From: Bacteriovoracaceae bacterium
GTDB lineage: Bacteria > Bdellovibrionota > Bacteriovoracia > Bacteriovoracales > Bacteriovoracaceae
Direction: 5' to 3'
DNA length: 64,000 nucleotides
NCBI GenBank assembly: GCA_947446575.1
Contig: CANFHC010000011.1
Span: 1-64,000 of the forward strand
Positions within the stretch are counted from its first letter, which is position 1, and each line of letters opens with the position of its first letter. Positions 50,810 through 60,655 of the stretch are shown piece after piece. A program made the translations under genes and the position numbers. Below the pieces are notes generated by a model, which saw nothing but the letters and a program-made list of their open reading frames with translations, did no database searches and had not been told where the DNA came from.

Positions 50810-51916
50810 TTAAAAGAGATTACGTGCGTTAGAGATTGAAGTCACTACCCCGCAACAAATCCCAAAGGTGAGAAGATTCGATCCACCATAGGACATGAGC
50901 GGAAGCGGCACCCCAACAATAGGCATGAGACCAGAAACCATGCCCATATTAATCATGGTGTGACAAAAGAAAATAGCGAGCACCCCAACCACCACCACGG
51001 AATCAAAAATCTTATTTACGTTGGAGGCTAGCCAGAGCAATCGATAAAAAAGAGCGAGATAAAGGGCAATTAAAAAAACAGAACCAACAAAACCGTGCTC
51101 TTCATTAAAGATCGCAAAAATAAAGTCGGTGTGATTTTCTGGAAGATAGTTAAGTGCACCTTGTGATGATCTTCTAAAACCTTTTCCAAAAAATTGTCCT
51201 GAACCAATTGCGATTTTTGATTGAATGGCATTGTATCCTGAGCCTTTTGCATCAAATTCAGGATCGATAAAGGTTGTAATACGCTTCTTTTGGTAGTCAC
51301 GTAATCCAAAATTATAGACGACAGTCGCCCCAATCATGGCAAATACTGCAATGATAGTAATCGTTTTCCATTTTAATTTGCGATAAAAAGTGATCATAAA
51401 GAATATCAACATAACAAGCATACCCGTTCCAAGATCGGGCTGAATGATAATCATGATGGCGGGAATAAAAGTCATGGTAAATGGAATAATGAGTTCACGA
51501 AAACCAATCTCTTGCTCGGGCGAAGCTTTGGAGTACCAGCGTGCAAGCACTAACACCATTGCAATTTTAGTTAATTCAGAAGGCTGAAATTTGAGTGGAC
51601 CAAATCCAATCCAACGTTGACCACCGAGAGCGGAATGCCCAACAACTAAAACCATCGCCAGTAAAACAACACTTATTAGATAGCCGGGATAAGCCAAGCG
51701 AAAAAAGTTTTTTGGTTGGATAAAACTAACGAAAATTCCAATTACCCAAGAAAGAAAAAACCAAACGAGCTGAGTTTTATAAAGTCCTTCTTCCGGCCCG
51801 ATTCCTTGGGAGTGAGTTGCAGAATAAAGATTTAAAATACCAATTATAAATATAGCTGAACAAATTCCAAAAAATGAATAATCGTATCTTTTAAGCTCTT
51901 CTCTAAAATTAAACAT
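50810..51916 (-). CDS. rodA: Rod-shape peptidoglycan polymerase RodA
   Basis: The 368-residue protein has about ten membrane segments and SEDS-family motifs, e.g. LGGQRWIGFGPLKFQPSELTKIAMV, TFIPAIMIIIQPDLGTGM, and LMSYGGSNLL with PIVGVPLPLMSYGG at the C-terminal end. RodA polymerises glycan strands from lipid II together with PBP2 in the elongasome. It starts 1 bp after the PBP2 gene ends, so the pair is coupled. It is the last gene of the mreC-mreD-mrdA-rodA run. Confidence 0.95.
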   Translation of the reverse strand: MFNFREELKRYDYSFFGICSAIFIIGILNLYSATHSQGIGPEEGLYKTQLVWFFLSWVIGIFVSFIQPKNFFRLAYPGYLISVVLLAMVLVVGHSALGGQRWIGFGPLKFQPSELTKIAMVLVLARWYSKASPEQEIGFRELIIPFTMTFIPAIMIIIQPDLGTGMLVMLIFFMITFYRKLKWKTITIIAVFAMIGATVVYNFGLRDYQKKRITTFIDPEFDAKGSGYNAIQSKIAIGSGQFFGKGFRRSSQGALNYLPENHTDFIFAIFNEEHGFVGSVFLIALYLALFYRLLWLASNVNKIFDSVVVVGVLAIFFCHTMINMGMVSGLMPIVGVPLPLMSYGGSNLLTFGICCGVVTSISNARNLF

Positions 51917-51917
51917 A

Positions 51918-53969
51918 CTACTCCAGAGGTCCTGTTTGAACTTGCCCAGCTTTTTCCAAAGTGAAGCTTCTGATTAATTTTCCAGTTTCATCGTAGTAAT
52001 CTTTTGTATCAGTTTCTTGAATCATTGGAACTGGATTTAATCTATTGTCTTCTACAATTTGCTGCCAGGTCATTTTTGAATTTTCCTGGGCCATAATTTT
52101 TTTCTGATAACTCGGATAATATTTATTCATATAAGCCGAGATCATCGCCTTTGCGACTGGACCACCTGCACTTGCACCGTGACATCCATGTTCAACAACT
52201 ACGCTAACCGCGATCTTAGGATTTCCTGCTGGCGCGTAGGCTGCAAAAAGTCCATTGTTTCTGTATTTGTATTCTTGGTTTTCACACTTGTTGAAAATTT
52301 TATCTGCTGAAAAACTGATAACCTGAGCGGTTCCAGTTTTTGCAGACATTTGAATCCCGACCCCTTTTGAAGCTCCGGCAGTACCACCTTGAGCATTGGC
52401 CGTATTAAAAAGTGCTTCGTGCACTAGATCCATAGTCTTTCTAGAAATTTTAAACTGATGAATAAGCTCTGGTTCAACTCGTTTTAGCACTTGTCCTGAA
52501 TTTGAGAAAACTTCTTTAACAACGTGTGGTCTCCAAAGTTTTCCTTCGTTGGCCATTGTGGCATAAAACATTGCAAGTTGAAGTGGAGTTACGTTAACGA
52601 ATGATTGTCCGATAACACACGAAAGAGTCTCCCCTTTTTGCCACTCAACACCTGTTCTTTTTTTCTTCCATTCTTGATTGGGAATTAAACCGCTCGTCTC
52701 CCTAGGAAGAATAATTCCTGAGCGCTGCCCCATTCCAAAAAGAGTAGCGTATTTATAAATAACATCGATATCGATTTTATTTCCGATGCTGTAGAAATAA
52801 ACGTCACATGATTCTTTTAGAGCGCGAACGACATCGACAACTCCATGTCCTTCTTTTTTCCAGCAGTGAAACACTCGTCCACCCATGCGGTAACCACCGT
52901 TACACACAACTTTAGTATTTTCATCGACAATTCCCTCTTCAAGAGCAGCTATCGCAGTCAATGGTTTAAATGTAGATCCTGGAGAATAATGCTCTTGAAT
53001 GGAGCGATCGCGAAGAGGTCGCTTGTCATCCATTACAAGTGAGCCCCAATAATTGCTCGATAAACCTGTTGAAAAGTTAGCTGGATCGTAAGCAGGAAGA
53101 GAAACCATGGCGATAATTTCACCAGACTCAACATCAATAGCAATTGCCGATCCGTCTTTTCCTTCAAGCGCATGATAAGCAGCTAGCTGAACATCGCGGT
53201 CAATTGTTAAGCGGACATTTTTTCCAGGAATTGGCGGTTTATTATCTATGCCTGAATAAAGATCATCACTCGTTACGTGCCTGCGAGCGCGCCCCCTAGC
53301 ATCAACTTCCATGAATTGATAACCATCTTCGCCGCGAATTTCTAAATCGTATTGTTGCTCAATTCCACCTTGTCCGATGAAATCTCCTTGCTTGTAATCG
53401 TATTTATCCCGTTCTCGTAAGCGCGGAAGTTTTTCTTGAGAAATTTCTGAAATATAACCAAGTAAATGAGCACCTGTATCTTTATCTGTATATTCACGGC
53501 TGATAAATGTTTCGACAGACACACCAGGAAGTTTTGATGATTCAGTTTCAATGATCGCTACTTCACGACGTGAAATATTTTTTTTAACAACAACTGGTAA
53601 ATACTTAGCTTGGCCCTGGTATTTTTTAAGCGTTTTAATTATGGAATCAGCAGGCATTTCTAGAATTTTTGCAAGATAAGGAATAGTCTCATCATCCCCT
53701 TCTAAATACTGTGGAGTAATGATGGCATCAAAGCGCGGAACATTGTGAGTTAGAAGAACGTTATTGCGGGAGAAAATCATCCCACGAGGCGCGCGAACAA
53801 CGTCTTTTCTTAGACGATTTTCCAACGAGTAATTAAAAAACATTTTCCCATGATAAATCTGCAAATACCAAAGCCTTGCGAGTAAAATCGCAAAACAAAC
53901 AACGATGATATTTAAAATGATATCAGCTCGTTCCTGGTGGGATTTGACGAGGTCGTCTTCACCAAACAT
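51918..53969 (-). CDS. mrdA: Penicillin-binding protein 2
   Basis: The 683-residue protein has a short cytoplasmic start and a membrane anchor (about 18-37), the class B PBP dimerisation/pedestal domain (about 50-240) and the transpeptidase domain with the motifs STFK (332-335), SCD (386-388) and KTG (543-545, SAKTGTAQ). It crosslinks peptidoglycan in the elongasome together with RodA. The C-terminal extension of about 60 residues is longer than usual. The stop of mreD overlaps the start by one base (TAATG). Confidence 0.95.
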   Translation of the reverse strand: MFGEDDLVKSHQERADIILNIIVVCFAILLARLWYLQIYHGKMFFNYSLENRLRKDVVRAPRGMIFSRNNVLLTHNVPRFDAIITPQYLEGDDETIPYLAKILEMPADSIIKTLKKYQGQAKYLPVVVKKNISRREVAIIETESSKLPGVSVETFISREYTDKDTGAHLLGYISEISQEKLPRLRERDKYDYKQGDFIGQGGIEQQYDLEIRGEDGYQFMEVDARGRARRHVTSDDLYSGIDNKPPIPGKNVRLTIDRDVQLAAYHALEGKDGSAIAIDVESGEIIAMVSLPAYDPANFSTGLSSNYWGSLVMDDKRPLRDRSIQEHYSPGSTFKPLTAIAALEEGIVDENTKVVCNGGYRMGGRVFHCWKKEGHGVVDVVRALKESCDVYFYSIGNKIDIDVIYKYATLFGMGQRSGIILPRETSGLIPNQEWKKKRTGVEWQKGETLSCVIGQSFVNVTPLQLAMFYATMANEGKLWRPHVVKEVFSNSGQVLKRVEPELIHQFKISRKTMDLVHEALFNTANAQGGTAGASKGVGIQMSAKTGTAQVISFSADKIFNKCENQEYKYRNNGLFAAYAPAGNPKIAVSVVVEHGCHGASAGGPVAKAMISAYMNKYYPSYQKKIMAQENSKMTWQQIVEDNRLNPVPMIQETDTKDYYDETGKLIRSFTLEKAGQVQTGPLE

Positions 53970-54502
53970 TAGATCTTATCTCCTAGCATACCGCGGTCGT
54001 CGATATTCCAAATCCTATTCAATAGATAAAAAAACAAAGGTGACAAAAGAGAAATAATCAAACTCTGAGGAAGGAAGCGCCATCCTTTATCAAAGATGTA
54101 GTCCAAATTTCCAAGCTGAATATAAATTAAAATCGATTGTACGAAAAACCATAAAAGTTGAAAGACTTGTGTGATTAAAATAGTCATTCCCCAAGAAGAG
54201 AAATGAATCATCTCTCTAACATAAGAGACGAAAACACAAATCACGATTCCCGTTACTGTTCCCATTTCCCAACCTTCAACTGAAAAGAAAGCATGGAAAT
54301 ATTGAACGATCATAATAAGGATCGCAAGATAAGGAGTCTCTAGTCTTAAACCTAAAAAAAGTACTAATAGAATATTAAAAGGTACGCGGAAATTTAATAG
54401 ACCGATCATTGGAAAAATTGCAGTCGTAATGATCTCTAAAACAAAAAGCAGTATAAGTGTTTTAATAAGCGGGAAAACGATATCTTTTAAATTAGTTTTC
54501 AT
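53969..54502 (-). CDS. mreD: Rod-shape determining membrane protein MreD
   Basis: The 177-residue protein is almost wholly hydrophobic, with five to six membrane helices, of the size and composition of MreD, and lies between mreC and mrdA with 4-bp and 1-bp overlaps. MreD assists MreC in organising the cell-wall elongation complex. Recognition rests chiefly on position and hydrophobic profile, since MreD sequences diverge widely. Confidence 0.88.
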   Translation of the reverse strand: MKTNLKDIVFPLIKTLILLFVLEIITTAIFPMIGLLNFRVPFNILLVLFLGLRLETPYLAILIMIVQYFHAFFSVEGWEMGTVTGIVICVFVSYVREMIHFSSWGMTILITQVFQLLWFFVQSILIYIQLGNLDYIFDKGWRFLPQSLIISLLSPLFFYLLNRIWNIDDRGMLGDKI

Positions 54503-55389
54503 CGTTTAACCTCAGTTGTATTGAGTTGCTCTTCAAGTGCTTTCCACTCCAGTTGCTTGTGCTCTTCTTGCTCGTAAACGAGAACTAAAACTTCTTCTAA
54601 TTTAGAAAAATTTACCAAAGGAGTAATCTCTACGTGCTGAGTGATGCCGTAACTTTCGCGTTCAATGCGCGAGATGTATCCGATCTTTAATCCTTTAGGA
54701 TAAACGTTCCCAAGACCTGCTGTTAATACAAGATCGTTTAATATGATAGGCTCAGTTCTATTTACATATTTCATAATACAGCGACCGCGGCTGTATCCTT
54801 CCACGATTCCGTGTGAACGAAGGCGCTCAACAACACCGTCAACGCGATTATTTGCATCTAATATTGTGATAACGTCAGCGAAGTGATCTGTTAGTCGATA
54901 AACATATCCAACTAATCCTTCAGCACTGGTAACGACGGACTGTAATTTTACGCCGTCTTTTAATCCGCGATTGATGCGCACGACTTTGTAATCATCGGCT
55001 GAATCCCAAGAAACAACACGGGCCACGATTTTTTTACGATCGATTTGTTCACCATATTTAATAAGTTCACGAAGTCGGTCACTTTCTTTGATCGCTTCTT
55101 GATAACTAAACATTTCGTTTTGAAGATCGGCGATTTTTCCTTTCAACACAACATTGTCTTTGCTGGCATTTAAGTTTGCCACGTAGTGCTCAACATAAGA
55201 GGAAATTCCCCTTTGGAAAGACGTAACCACATTTTGAACAGGGGCCATTAAATCAATAATGACTCTTTCAGCAATTGATGTTTTTTGAAAGACATAATCT
55301 CGCCGCGACATCCCATAGAGGGCTATCACAAGGATTATGCTGTTAATCACGATCTTGGTTCGTCGCTCTTCTGAATCAGACAGCCTCAA
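54499..55389 (-). CDS. mreC: Rod-shape determining protein MreC
   Basis: The 296-residue protein has a membrane anchor (about 12-28), a coiled coil (about 62-100, with LKGKIADLQNEMFSYQEAIKESDRL) and a beta-rich periplasmic C-terminal domain, including the motifs ARVVSWDSADD, GLKDGVKLQSVVTSAEGLVGYVYRL and NLVLTAGLGNVYPKGLKIG. MreC links the MreB cytoskeleton to PBP2. It begins with TTG at 55389, supported by GGAG about 10 bp upstream and no nearer ATG. No mreB lies upstream: the neighbour is the divergent PpiD-like gene, so MreB must be encoded elsewhere. Confidence 0.92.
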   Translation of the reverse strand: MRLSDSEERRTKIVINSIILVIALYGMSRRDYVFQKTSIAERVIIDLMAPVQNVVTSFQRGISSYVEHYVANLNASKDNVVLKGKIADLQNEMFSYQEAIKESDRLRELIKYGEQIDRKKIVARVVSWDSADDYKVVRINRGLKDGVKLQSVVTSAEGLVGYVYRLTDHFADVITILDANNRVDGVVERLRSHGIVEGYSRGRCIMKYVNRTEPIILNDLVLTAGLGNVYPKGLKIGYISRIERESYGITQHVEITPLVNFSKLEEVLVLVYEQEEHKQLEWKALEEQLNTTEVKR

Positions 55390-55533
55390 GCTTTACTACT
55401 CCGTAAAAGTTTTAATTTAATATTCAAGAGTAAGCTTAAGCAATCTCGCCTAATTTGCCAATAAACTTTGCGAACTAACTTTTTTACCGATACAATATTT
55501 TTAAATTTTTACTAGCAACGAAGGATTGTAACA

Positions 55534-57030
55534 ATGTCAGAATTTACAAAAAGCAAAACGACGAGCGTTTTCGTCACTCTCTTAATTGGACTAATCGTTC
55601 TTTCATTTATGTTTACTGGATACCAATCTATGCAAGCGGGTTCTCCGAATGCAATTGGCAAGGTCGGAGACCTTCCAATTAAATCGGAAGAATACCAACA
55701 AGAATATAACCGCCAAATTGAGTTTTATAAACAAATGATGGGTGGAGAAATCAGCGCAAAACAACTCGAAGGAATGAAGCTTAAAGAAAGTACCCTAAGA
55801 AACCTTATTCAAAGAAAATTGATGATTCATTTCGCCACAGACCTTGGAGCTTATCCATCAGATGAAGAAATCAAAGCTGAAATTAAGTCGCTTCCATACT
55901 TCTTAACTAATGGTCAATTTGATATTAACCGTTACAAAGGACTACTCGCCGCTAACAGACTTACTCCGATTGAATTTGAAGCTGATGTTGTTAATCAGAT
56001 TAAAATGAAAAGTACTCAGGCCCTAGTGTCAAACTTTCCACTTTCTAAAGGATACATGGCCGATCTGCAAAAAATTCGCGATGAAAAGTTGAATGCAGAG
56101 ATCGTTCAAATTTCAAAAAATAGTTTGAGAAATTTTGTTGAAGTCTCGCCAGCTGAACTTACTGCTTTTATGGCCGTTGAAACGAATCAAAAACGCTTAC
56201 AATCTATGTTTAATGAAAGAAAAGCGAGCTTAGACAAGCCTGAAGAAGTTAAGGCTCGTCACATACTACTAATGACTCAAGGAAAAGACGAAGCGAAAGT
56301 AAAAGCTGAAATTGAAAAAATTGAAAAACTTGTAACAGTTGCCAACTTTTCTAAAATGGCCGACAAGTACACTGAAGATCCATCTGGAAAAGGGAAAGGC
56401 GGAGATCTTGGTAGTTTTGGTAAAGGAAGAATGGTTCCAGAATTCGACACTGCTGCGTTTTCACAAAAACCAGGAACAATCTCAGCTCCAATAAAAACTC
56501 AATACGGATACCACCTCCTTTTAGTTGAAAGTAAGTCTGCTGGGCACGTTGCAACTTTCCCTGAATTTAAGGACAAATTTGCTAAAGAACTTATCCAAAA
56601 AGATAAAGTTGAAGAAATCAAAAAATTGACTGTCGATATTTCTAATGGTCTAAGAAAAGCACTTGAATCTAACAATGAAAAAGAAGTTAAAGCTCTTACT
56701 GAAAAATACAAACTTCAATACTCAAAAGGTTCTGTTAACCGTTTAGATGGTGTTTCAACAGGAACTACCCTAACAGCTGAAAACATGAAAGAACTTTTCT
56801 CTGGTGATTTAACGAAGCCACAAATTCACTTATACGATGATGGCGGATCAATCGTTATGATTAAAACTACTCCAGGTGCAGTTGCTCCAGATGCAAATGA
56901 GCAAGCTAAAGTAGCTAGTGATAATGCTGGATTGAAAAATGCTCTATCTAGAAAAATGATGGAACAAGTTTTAAAGAAATTAGAAGAAGATACAAAAGTT
57001 AAAATTTACTCAAACATGATCCAAGAATAG
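55534..57030 (+). CDS. ppiD: PpiD/SurA-like peptidylprolyl isomerase
   Basis: The 498-residue protein has a membrane anchor (about 12-32), a SurA-N-type chaperone region (about 40-200, including YQQEYNRQIEFYKQMMGG) and a parvulin PPIC domain (about 236-330: EEVKARHILLM, GGDLGSFGKGRMVPEFDTAAF, TQYGYHLLLVES). It assists folding of exported proteins on the periplasmic side. It has one parvulin domain and the single-anchor architecture of PpiD. It is divergent from mreC and 9 bp before the ferredoxin gene. Confidence 0.9.
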   Translation: MSEFTKSKTTSVFVTLLIGLIVLSFMFTGYQSMQAGSPNAIGKVGDLPIKSEEYQQEYNRQIEFYKQMMGGEISAKQLEGMKLKESTLRNLIQRKLMIHFATDLGAYPSDEEIKAEIKSLPYFLTNGQFDINRYKGLLAANRLTPIEFEADVVNQIKMKSTQALVSNFPLSKGYMADLQKIRDEKLNAEIVQISKNSLRNFVEVSPAELTAFMAVETNQKRLQSMFNERKASLDKPEEVKARHILLMTQGKDEAKVKAEIEKIEKLVTVANFSKMADKYTEDPSGKGKGGDLGSFGKGRMVPEFDTAAFSQKPGTISAPIKTQYGYHLLLVESKSAGHVATFPEFKDKFAKELIQKDKVEEIKKLTVDISNGLRKALESNNEKEVKALTEKYKLQYSKGSVNRLDGVSTGTTLTAENMKELFSGDLTKPQIHLYDDGGSIVMIKTTPGAVAPDANEQAKVASDNAGLKNALSRKMMEQVLKKLEEDTKVKIYSNMIQE

Positions 57031-57039
57031 GAATTACCA

Positions 57040-57276
57040 GTGGCCGATAAAAAATCTAAATGGACCGAAAACACAGCCGGACAATTTTACGTTGACGATC
57101 AATGTATTGCTTGTGATGCCTGTGTGATTGAAGCGCCTGGCTTTTTTGTCATGAACGATACTGATGGCCATGCTTTCGTAAAACTACAACCAAAGACCGC
57201 AAAAGAAATTGAAGAATGCCTCAGCGCTCTCGCAGCTTGCCCAGTGGAAGCTATCGGGAGCGATGGGGATTCTTGA
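57040..57276 (+). CDS. Ferredoxin, single [4Fe-4S] cluster
   Basis: The 78-residue protein has CIACDAC (Cys 22, 25, 28) and ACPVEAI (Cys 67), the four ligands of one low-potential [4Fe-4S] cluster in the style of Pyrococcus-type monocluster ferredoxins (VMNDTDGHAFVKL between them). The residue after the third Cys is part of VIEAP and no second cluster is seen. It starts with GTG 9 bp after ppiD. It ends 3 bp before the convergent YiiX-like gene. Confidence 0.88.
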   Translation: MADKKSKWTENTAGQFYVDDQCIACDACVIEAPGFFVMNDTDGHAFVKLQPKTAKEIEECLSALAACPVEAIGSDGDS

Positions 57277-57279
57277 TTT

Positions 57280-58749
57280 TTATCTTTCTCGGAAAACTTT
57301 TCTTAAGTCTTTAGGATTTGATTCGCGGAATTTCTCTAGAGCATCTCTTAGCATTTCTGTCGACATCCACTTACCATTTTGAGCAAAATACTCTTCATCC
57401 GCTTTTTTAATTTCGGGAAGTAAAATTCCACCAATTGTTTTTAAGCTCGCCATTGTTGCAATCGTAATTGAAGGAACATCTTTCGTGAAATCTTTTGGAA
57501 GTCCCGAAATCTTTGCCATCATTCCCCAGAGGCCAGGAATATAACGAGTCGACCAAATCGCCTTTGCTGCAACGGATGTTAAATTTTCATGAATTTTATA
57601 ATCGCGTTCATCGATCCATCTAAACATTTCACCTAAAACTGCATCTTTTCTCCAGGAGTCTCTCATTAAACGATAATCTGTCCAATCGAGAACAATTTCA
57701 AAACGTGAATCAGTTTCCATATCTGTTGGAACCATCATCGCACCTTTTTTAATTCCGACACGCCTTAAAAAACTTTCATCGTTCATTGTAACTTCTGACA
57801 TAACTTCAGGCAAAACAACTTTTCCTTCTGAAACTTGTTTAAAAGAATCATAGGCTACTTCTTCACAAGAGAGTTTTGAATTGTCAGAGAAATCTAAATT
57901 ATAATCGTATGGAATAAATTTTTTATTCTTTTTTAAGCTCATTACTTTGTTATACATGTAATCAGCAGCTCGACTTGCAAGCTCTCTGTCTTTCGAGCGC
58001 AAAACGAGAATGCGGGCGTTTTCGTTTTTAAGAGCTTCATCGATATTGTAAATCCCAACACCTTTTCCAACGTAAGACTCAATCGTTGTGACTTCTTTAG
58101 TTTCTTTATCGACGTGAACAAAAACGATATGGCTAAATAGTGATCTTGGATGAGCGATTTCAGAAATCGTACTCGATACAAAACTCACTCCCTTGGTGAT
58201 CATGATATCGCCATTTTTAAATTCAAACTTTTCGCTAGGATCAATTCCTGCACCTACATGAAACGGGTGGTAAGCGGCAGCTTCATAAACTGGAGCTGGT
58301 TGCTCTGGAAACTTTATTGATTCAGAAGAAATTTGTTGATCAGGATAAAAATGGACTCCTACATAATCTTCACTAGCTCGCATTAAAAGATTTAATTCTT
58401 TTAATTTTAATTTACAACTCATTGGCAAAATTTCTAGCAATGAATGGAGGGCCATACGCGCTTCAAAACTTTGATCCAGAATTTTTTGTCCATCCGCTTT
58501 TAGGACAGATAAGTCTAAATTTTGTGGAGACAATAGTTGATAGTCGCTTATGAGTGTGCTTAGTTCTCTTTCACATGTTTCACCATTAATTGCTCTAGTA
58601 GATACAGCGTCGACTATAGATTTAGATTCTAACAAAAGATCTAAACCACCTTGTTCTGCACTTGAGACTCCACGATGAGGTCTTCCTGGTGTCGAACAAG
58701 ACAATGTCAAAACCAACAAACAAACAATTGATAAAAGAGTAGGTTTCAT
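57280..58749 (-). CDS. YiiX-like NlpC/P60 (C92) cysteine hydrolase lipoprotein
   Basis: From the ATG at 58749 (AGGA 7 bp upstream) the product has 489 residues with a type II signal: lipobox TLSC, Cys 18. The central part (about 190-345) has the NlpC/P60-like YiiX/YebB fold: GDIMITKGVSF, FSHIVFVHVDKE with the catalytic His, and YDYNLDFSDNSKLSCEEVAYDSF with the probable Cys. Such proteins cleave amide bonds in peptidoglycan or lipids. N- and C-terminal helical regions flank it. An upstream start at 58791 would run through the flgE terminator and is rejected. Confidence 0.8.
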   Translation of the reverse strand: MKPTLLSIVCLLVLTLSCSTPGRPHRGVSSAEQGGLDLLLESKSIVDAVSTRAINGETCERELSTLISDYQLLSPQNLDLSVLKADGQKILDQSFEARMALHSLLEILPMSCKLKLKELNLLMRASEDYVGVHFYPDQQISSESIKFPEQPAPVYEAAAYHPFHVGAGIDPSEKFEFKNGDIMITKGVSFVSSTISEIAHPRSLFSHIVFVHVDKETKEVTTIESYVGKGVGIYNIDEALKNENARILVLRSKDRELASRAADYMYNKVMSLKKNKKFIPYDYNLDFSDNSKLSCEEVAYDSFKQVSEGKVVLPEVMSEVTMNDESFLRRVGIKKGAMMVPTDMETDSRFEIVLDWTDYRLMRDSWRKDAVLGEMFRWIDERDYKIHENLTSVAAKAIWSTRYIPGLWGMMAKISGLPKDFTKDVPSITIATMASLKTIGGILLPEIKKADEEYFAQNGKWMSTEMLRDALEKFRESNPKDLRKVFRER

Positions 58750-58765
58750 TTTCTTTCCTGCAAAA

Positions 58766-58790
58766 AAAGGAAAGGGCCCGAAGGCCCTCA
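58766..58790 (-). terminator. Intrinsic terminator of flgE
   Basis: On the minus strand AGGGCC (58783-58788) and GGCCCT (58773-58778) form a 6-bp stem, extended by flanking pairs, around the stable loop TTCG, followed by TTTCCTTTTTTT. It begins about 17 bp after the flgE stop. Confidence 0.85.
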
Positions 58791-58804
58791 TCCATTTAAA
58801 AAAA

Positions 58805-60085
58805 TTATCTCTTAATTTGTAATACTTCTTGTAACATCTGATCCGCTGTTGTCAGCGTCTTCGCGTTAGCTTGGAAGTTTCTTTGTGCCGTCATCAAGTT
58901 TACAAACTCGTTGGCGATATCAACGTTAGAAAGTTCGATAGATTTTGAAAGAACTTCTCCACGTCCTGCCTCACCAGGTTTACCGAATGTTGCCTGTCCT
59001 GAAGATTTAGATTCTTTAAAAAGGTTTTTCCCAATTTTAAATAATCCTTCGTTGTTTTCAAATTTTGCAATCGAGATTTGCGCGATATCTTTTGATTCAC
59101 CATTGTTGTAAACCGCAGTTAAAATCCCTTTATCGTTAAATGAAAGTGAAGTTAATGTAGCAGCAGTTGTCCCGTCTTGAGTTCCACGAGAAATTGCTGA
59201 ATCAGATCCGTATTGAGTACTAGCATCCAGACCAGTTCCGCCATCTTTAATTGTTTGTCCCCAGGCAAGAGAGATTTTTTGATCTTTCGCTGCACCTTTA
59301 TTGAAGTTAAATGAGTTTTTCCCTTCAGTTTTTTCTTCTAATTGTCCTTTGTCATTGAACTTTAATTTACCATTTGCCATTTCGTACATTGTATCTGCTT
59401 TTCCGCCTTCAACATCTTTTCCATCTGCACCAACATGGTATTCCCACTGGTTGTTATCAGTTTTGTTATAATAAACTGTAACGTTTCGTGCTGTACCAAC
59501 ATTGTCATAAACAGTTAGTGAGTTGGAGAAATTTGAAGTAGCTTCAGGTTTCTCAATATTAAATTCCATTTTATTTACACGTGAATCTAAGTTCATCATT
59601 AGATTCATTTCTTTTGTAGCTTTGGCAGGAATTGTTGTTCTTCCTAATTTAATTGGATCAAGTTTATTGATAACTGAACCTTTTTCATCATAGCCAAATC
59701 CCATGACTTTGTATCCGTCCATAGTTGTTAATTGTCCGTCCTTATCAAAGTGGAAAGATCCATCACGAGTAAATGTTCTTCCTGCTGGAGAATCGATTGT
59801 GAACATACCATCACCTGAAAGGGCAAGGTCTGTTACTGATTCTGTTCTTGAGATATCCCCTTGGGTCATCAATGGTTTAATGTGACCAAGCTTCGTACCA
59901 GCACCAAACTGATCTCCACCTTCAATACCTTTAAGTGATACTGCTAGTACATCTTGAAATTCTGCTCTTGAAGATTTGAATCCGTTGGTTCCGGCGTTAG
60001 AGATGTTATCACCTATAACTCCCATACCCTGACCGCTTGCATTTAGACCTGAAACACCAATTGTGAATGAACGAAGAATACCCAT
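58805..60085 (-). CDS. flgE: Flagellar hook protein FlgE
   Basis: The 426-residue protein has the flagellar rod/hook N-terminal signature SFTIGVSGLNASGQGMGVIGDNISNAGTNGFK (split 20+12 here: the key part is GDNISNAGTNGFK), then SRAEFQDVL, the FlgE D1 segments DLALSGDGMF and TFTRDGSFHFD, a variable middle and the C-terminal hook/rod signature IELSNVDIANEFVNLMTAQR. It polymerises into the hook after assembly scaffolding by FlgD. RBS TAGGAGGG lies 6 bp before the ATG. It is the last gene of the flagellar run. Confidence 0.95.
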   Translation of the reverse strand: MGILRSFTIGVSGLNASGQGMGVIGDNISNAGTNGFKSSRAEFQDVLAVSLKGIEGGDQFGAGTKLGHIKPLMTQGDISRTESVTDLALSGDGMFTIDSPAGRTFTRDGSFHFDKDGQLTTMDGYKVMGFGYDEKGSVINKLDPIKLGRTTIPAKATKEMNLMMNLDSRVNKMEFNIEKPEATSNFSNSLTVYDNVGTARNVTVYYNKTDNNQWEYHVGADGKDVEGGKADTMYEMANGKLKFNDKGQLEEKTEGKNSFNFNKGAAKDQKISLAWGQTIKDGGTGLDASTQYGSDSAISRGTQDGTTAATLTSLSFNDKGILTAVYNNGESKDIAQISIAKFENNEGLFKIGKNLFKESKSSGQATFGKPGEAGRGEVLSKSIELSNVDIANEFVNLMTAQRNFQANAKTLTTADQMLQEVLQIKR

Positions 60086-60198
60086 TTTGTCCCTCCTAGA
60101 CCTAATGACTCAAAAGATGTTTAAAGCACTACAGGCTTTGAACTCAGGTTTCCGGAAAGGACCAACCATTTTCTTTATGAGCTTTTTTTTTGTTAAAT

Positions 60199-60627
60199 TT
60201 AATTCATTAATATTGTCGAATCTATTTTTGTAAAAACATTTTCTCCTATGCTGTCTTTATCAATCGCAGTCACGATTGTATTTTTTGGTACATCTACGAT
60301 ATAAGCAGCTTTACCAGTTATTACCAGTGAGTCTTGCCCACCTTTTAATTTTAATTTATCCATGGCCGATAAAATCTTTGCATACTCTTCTTTATCAATT
60401 GATAAATTGCGCTCTTGCAGTCTTCTCATTGCATGAGTTGAAAGGTGAAGGCCTTTTGGAGCTTGTGAGGTTTCAGCTGATTGTTCGGAGTCTAATTTGG
60501 TATCAAGAATATTTTTAAACTCAGAGGTTTCCCCCTGATTTAATTTATTTGTCGAATCAACATTCTTTTTCGATGGAATCGAAGAGACATTTGGAATAAG
60601 AATGTTATTAATTTTTGGATTCGCCAT
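60199..60627 (-). CDS. Flagellar operon protein, TIGR02530-type
   Basis: The 142-residue protein has a disordered start and a conserved core from about 65, HLSTHAMRRLQERNLSID, then LVITGKAAYIVDVPKNTIVTAID, as in the flagellar-operon family TIGR02530 located between flgD and flgE in Firmicutes and deltaproteobacteria-like genomes. The function is not established; a hook-assembly role is suggested by location. It lies 28 bp after flgD and 113 bp before flgE. Confidence 0.8.
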   Translation of the reverse strand: MANPKINNILIPNVSSIPSKKNVDSTNKLNQGETSEFKNILDTKLDSEQSAETSQAPKGLHLSTHAMRRLQERNLSIDKEEYAKILSAMDKLKLKGGQDSLVITGKAAYIVDVPKNTIVTAIDKDSIGENVFTKIDSTILMN

Positions 60628-60655
60628 TATTTTTTCTATACACCCTAAAAGCTAA

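Noticed and set aside
58750-58791. Upstream start for the YiiX-like lipoprotein
   Set aside because: It would begin inside the flgE terminator and displace the lipoprotein signal.
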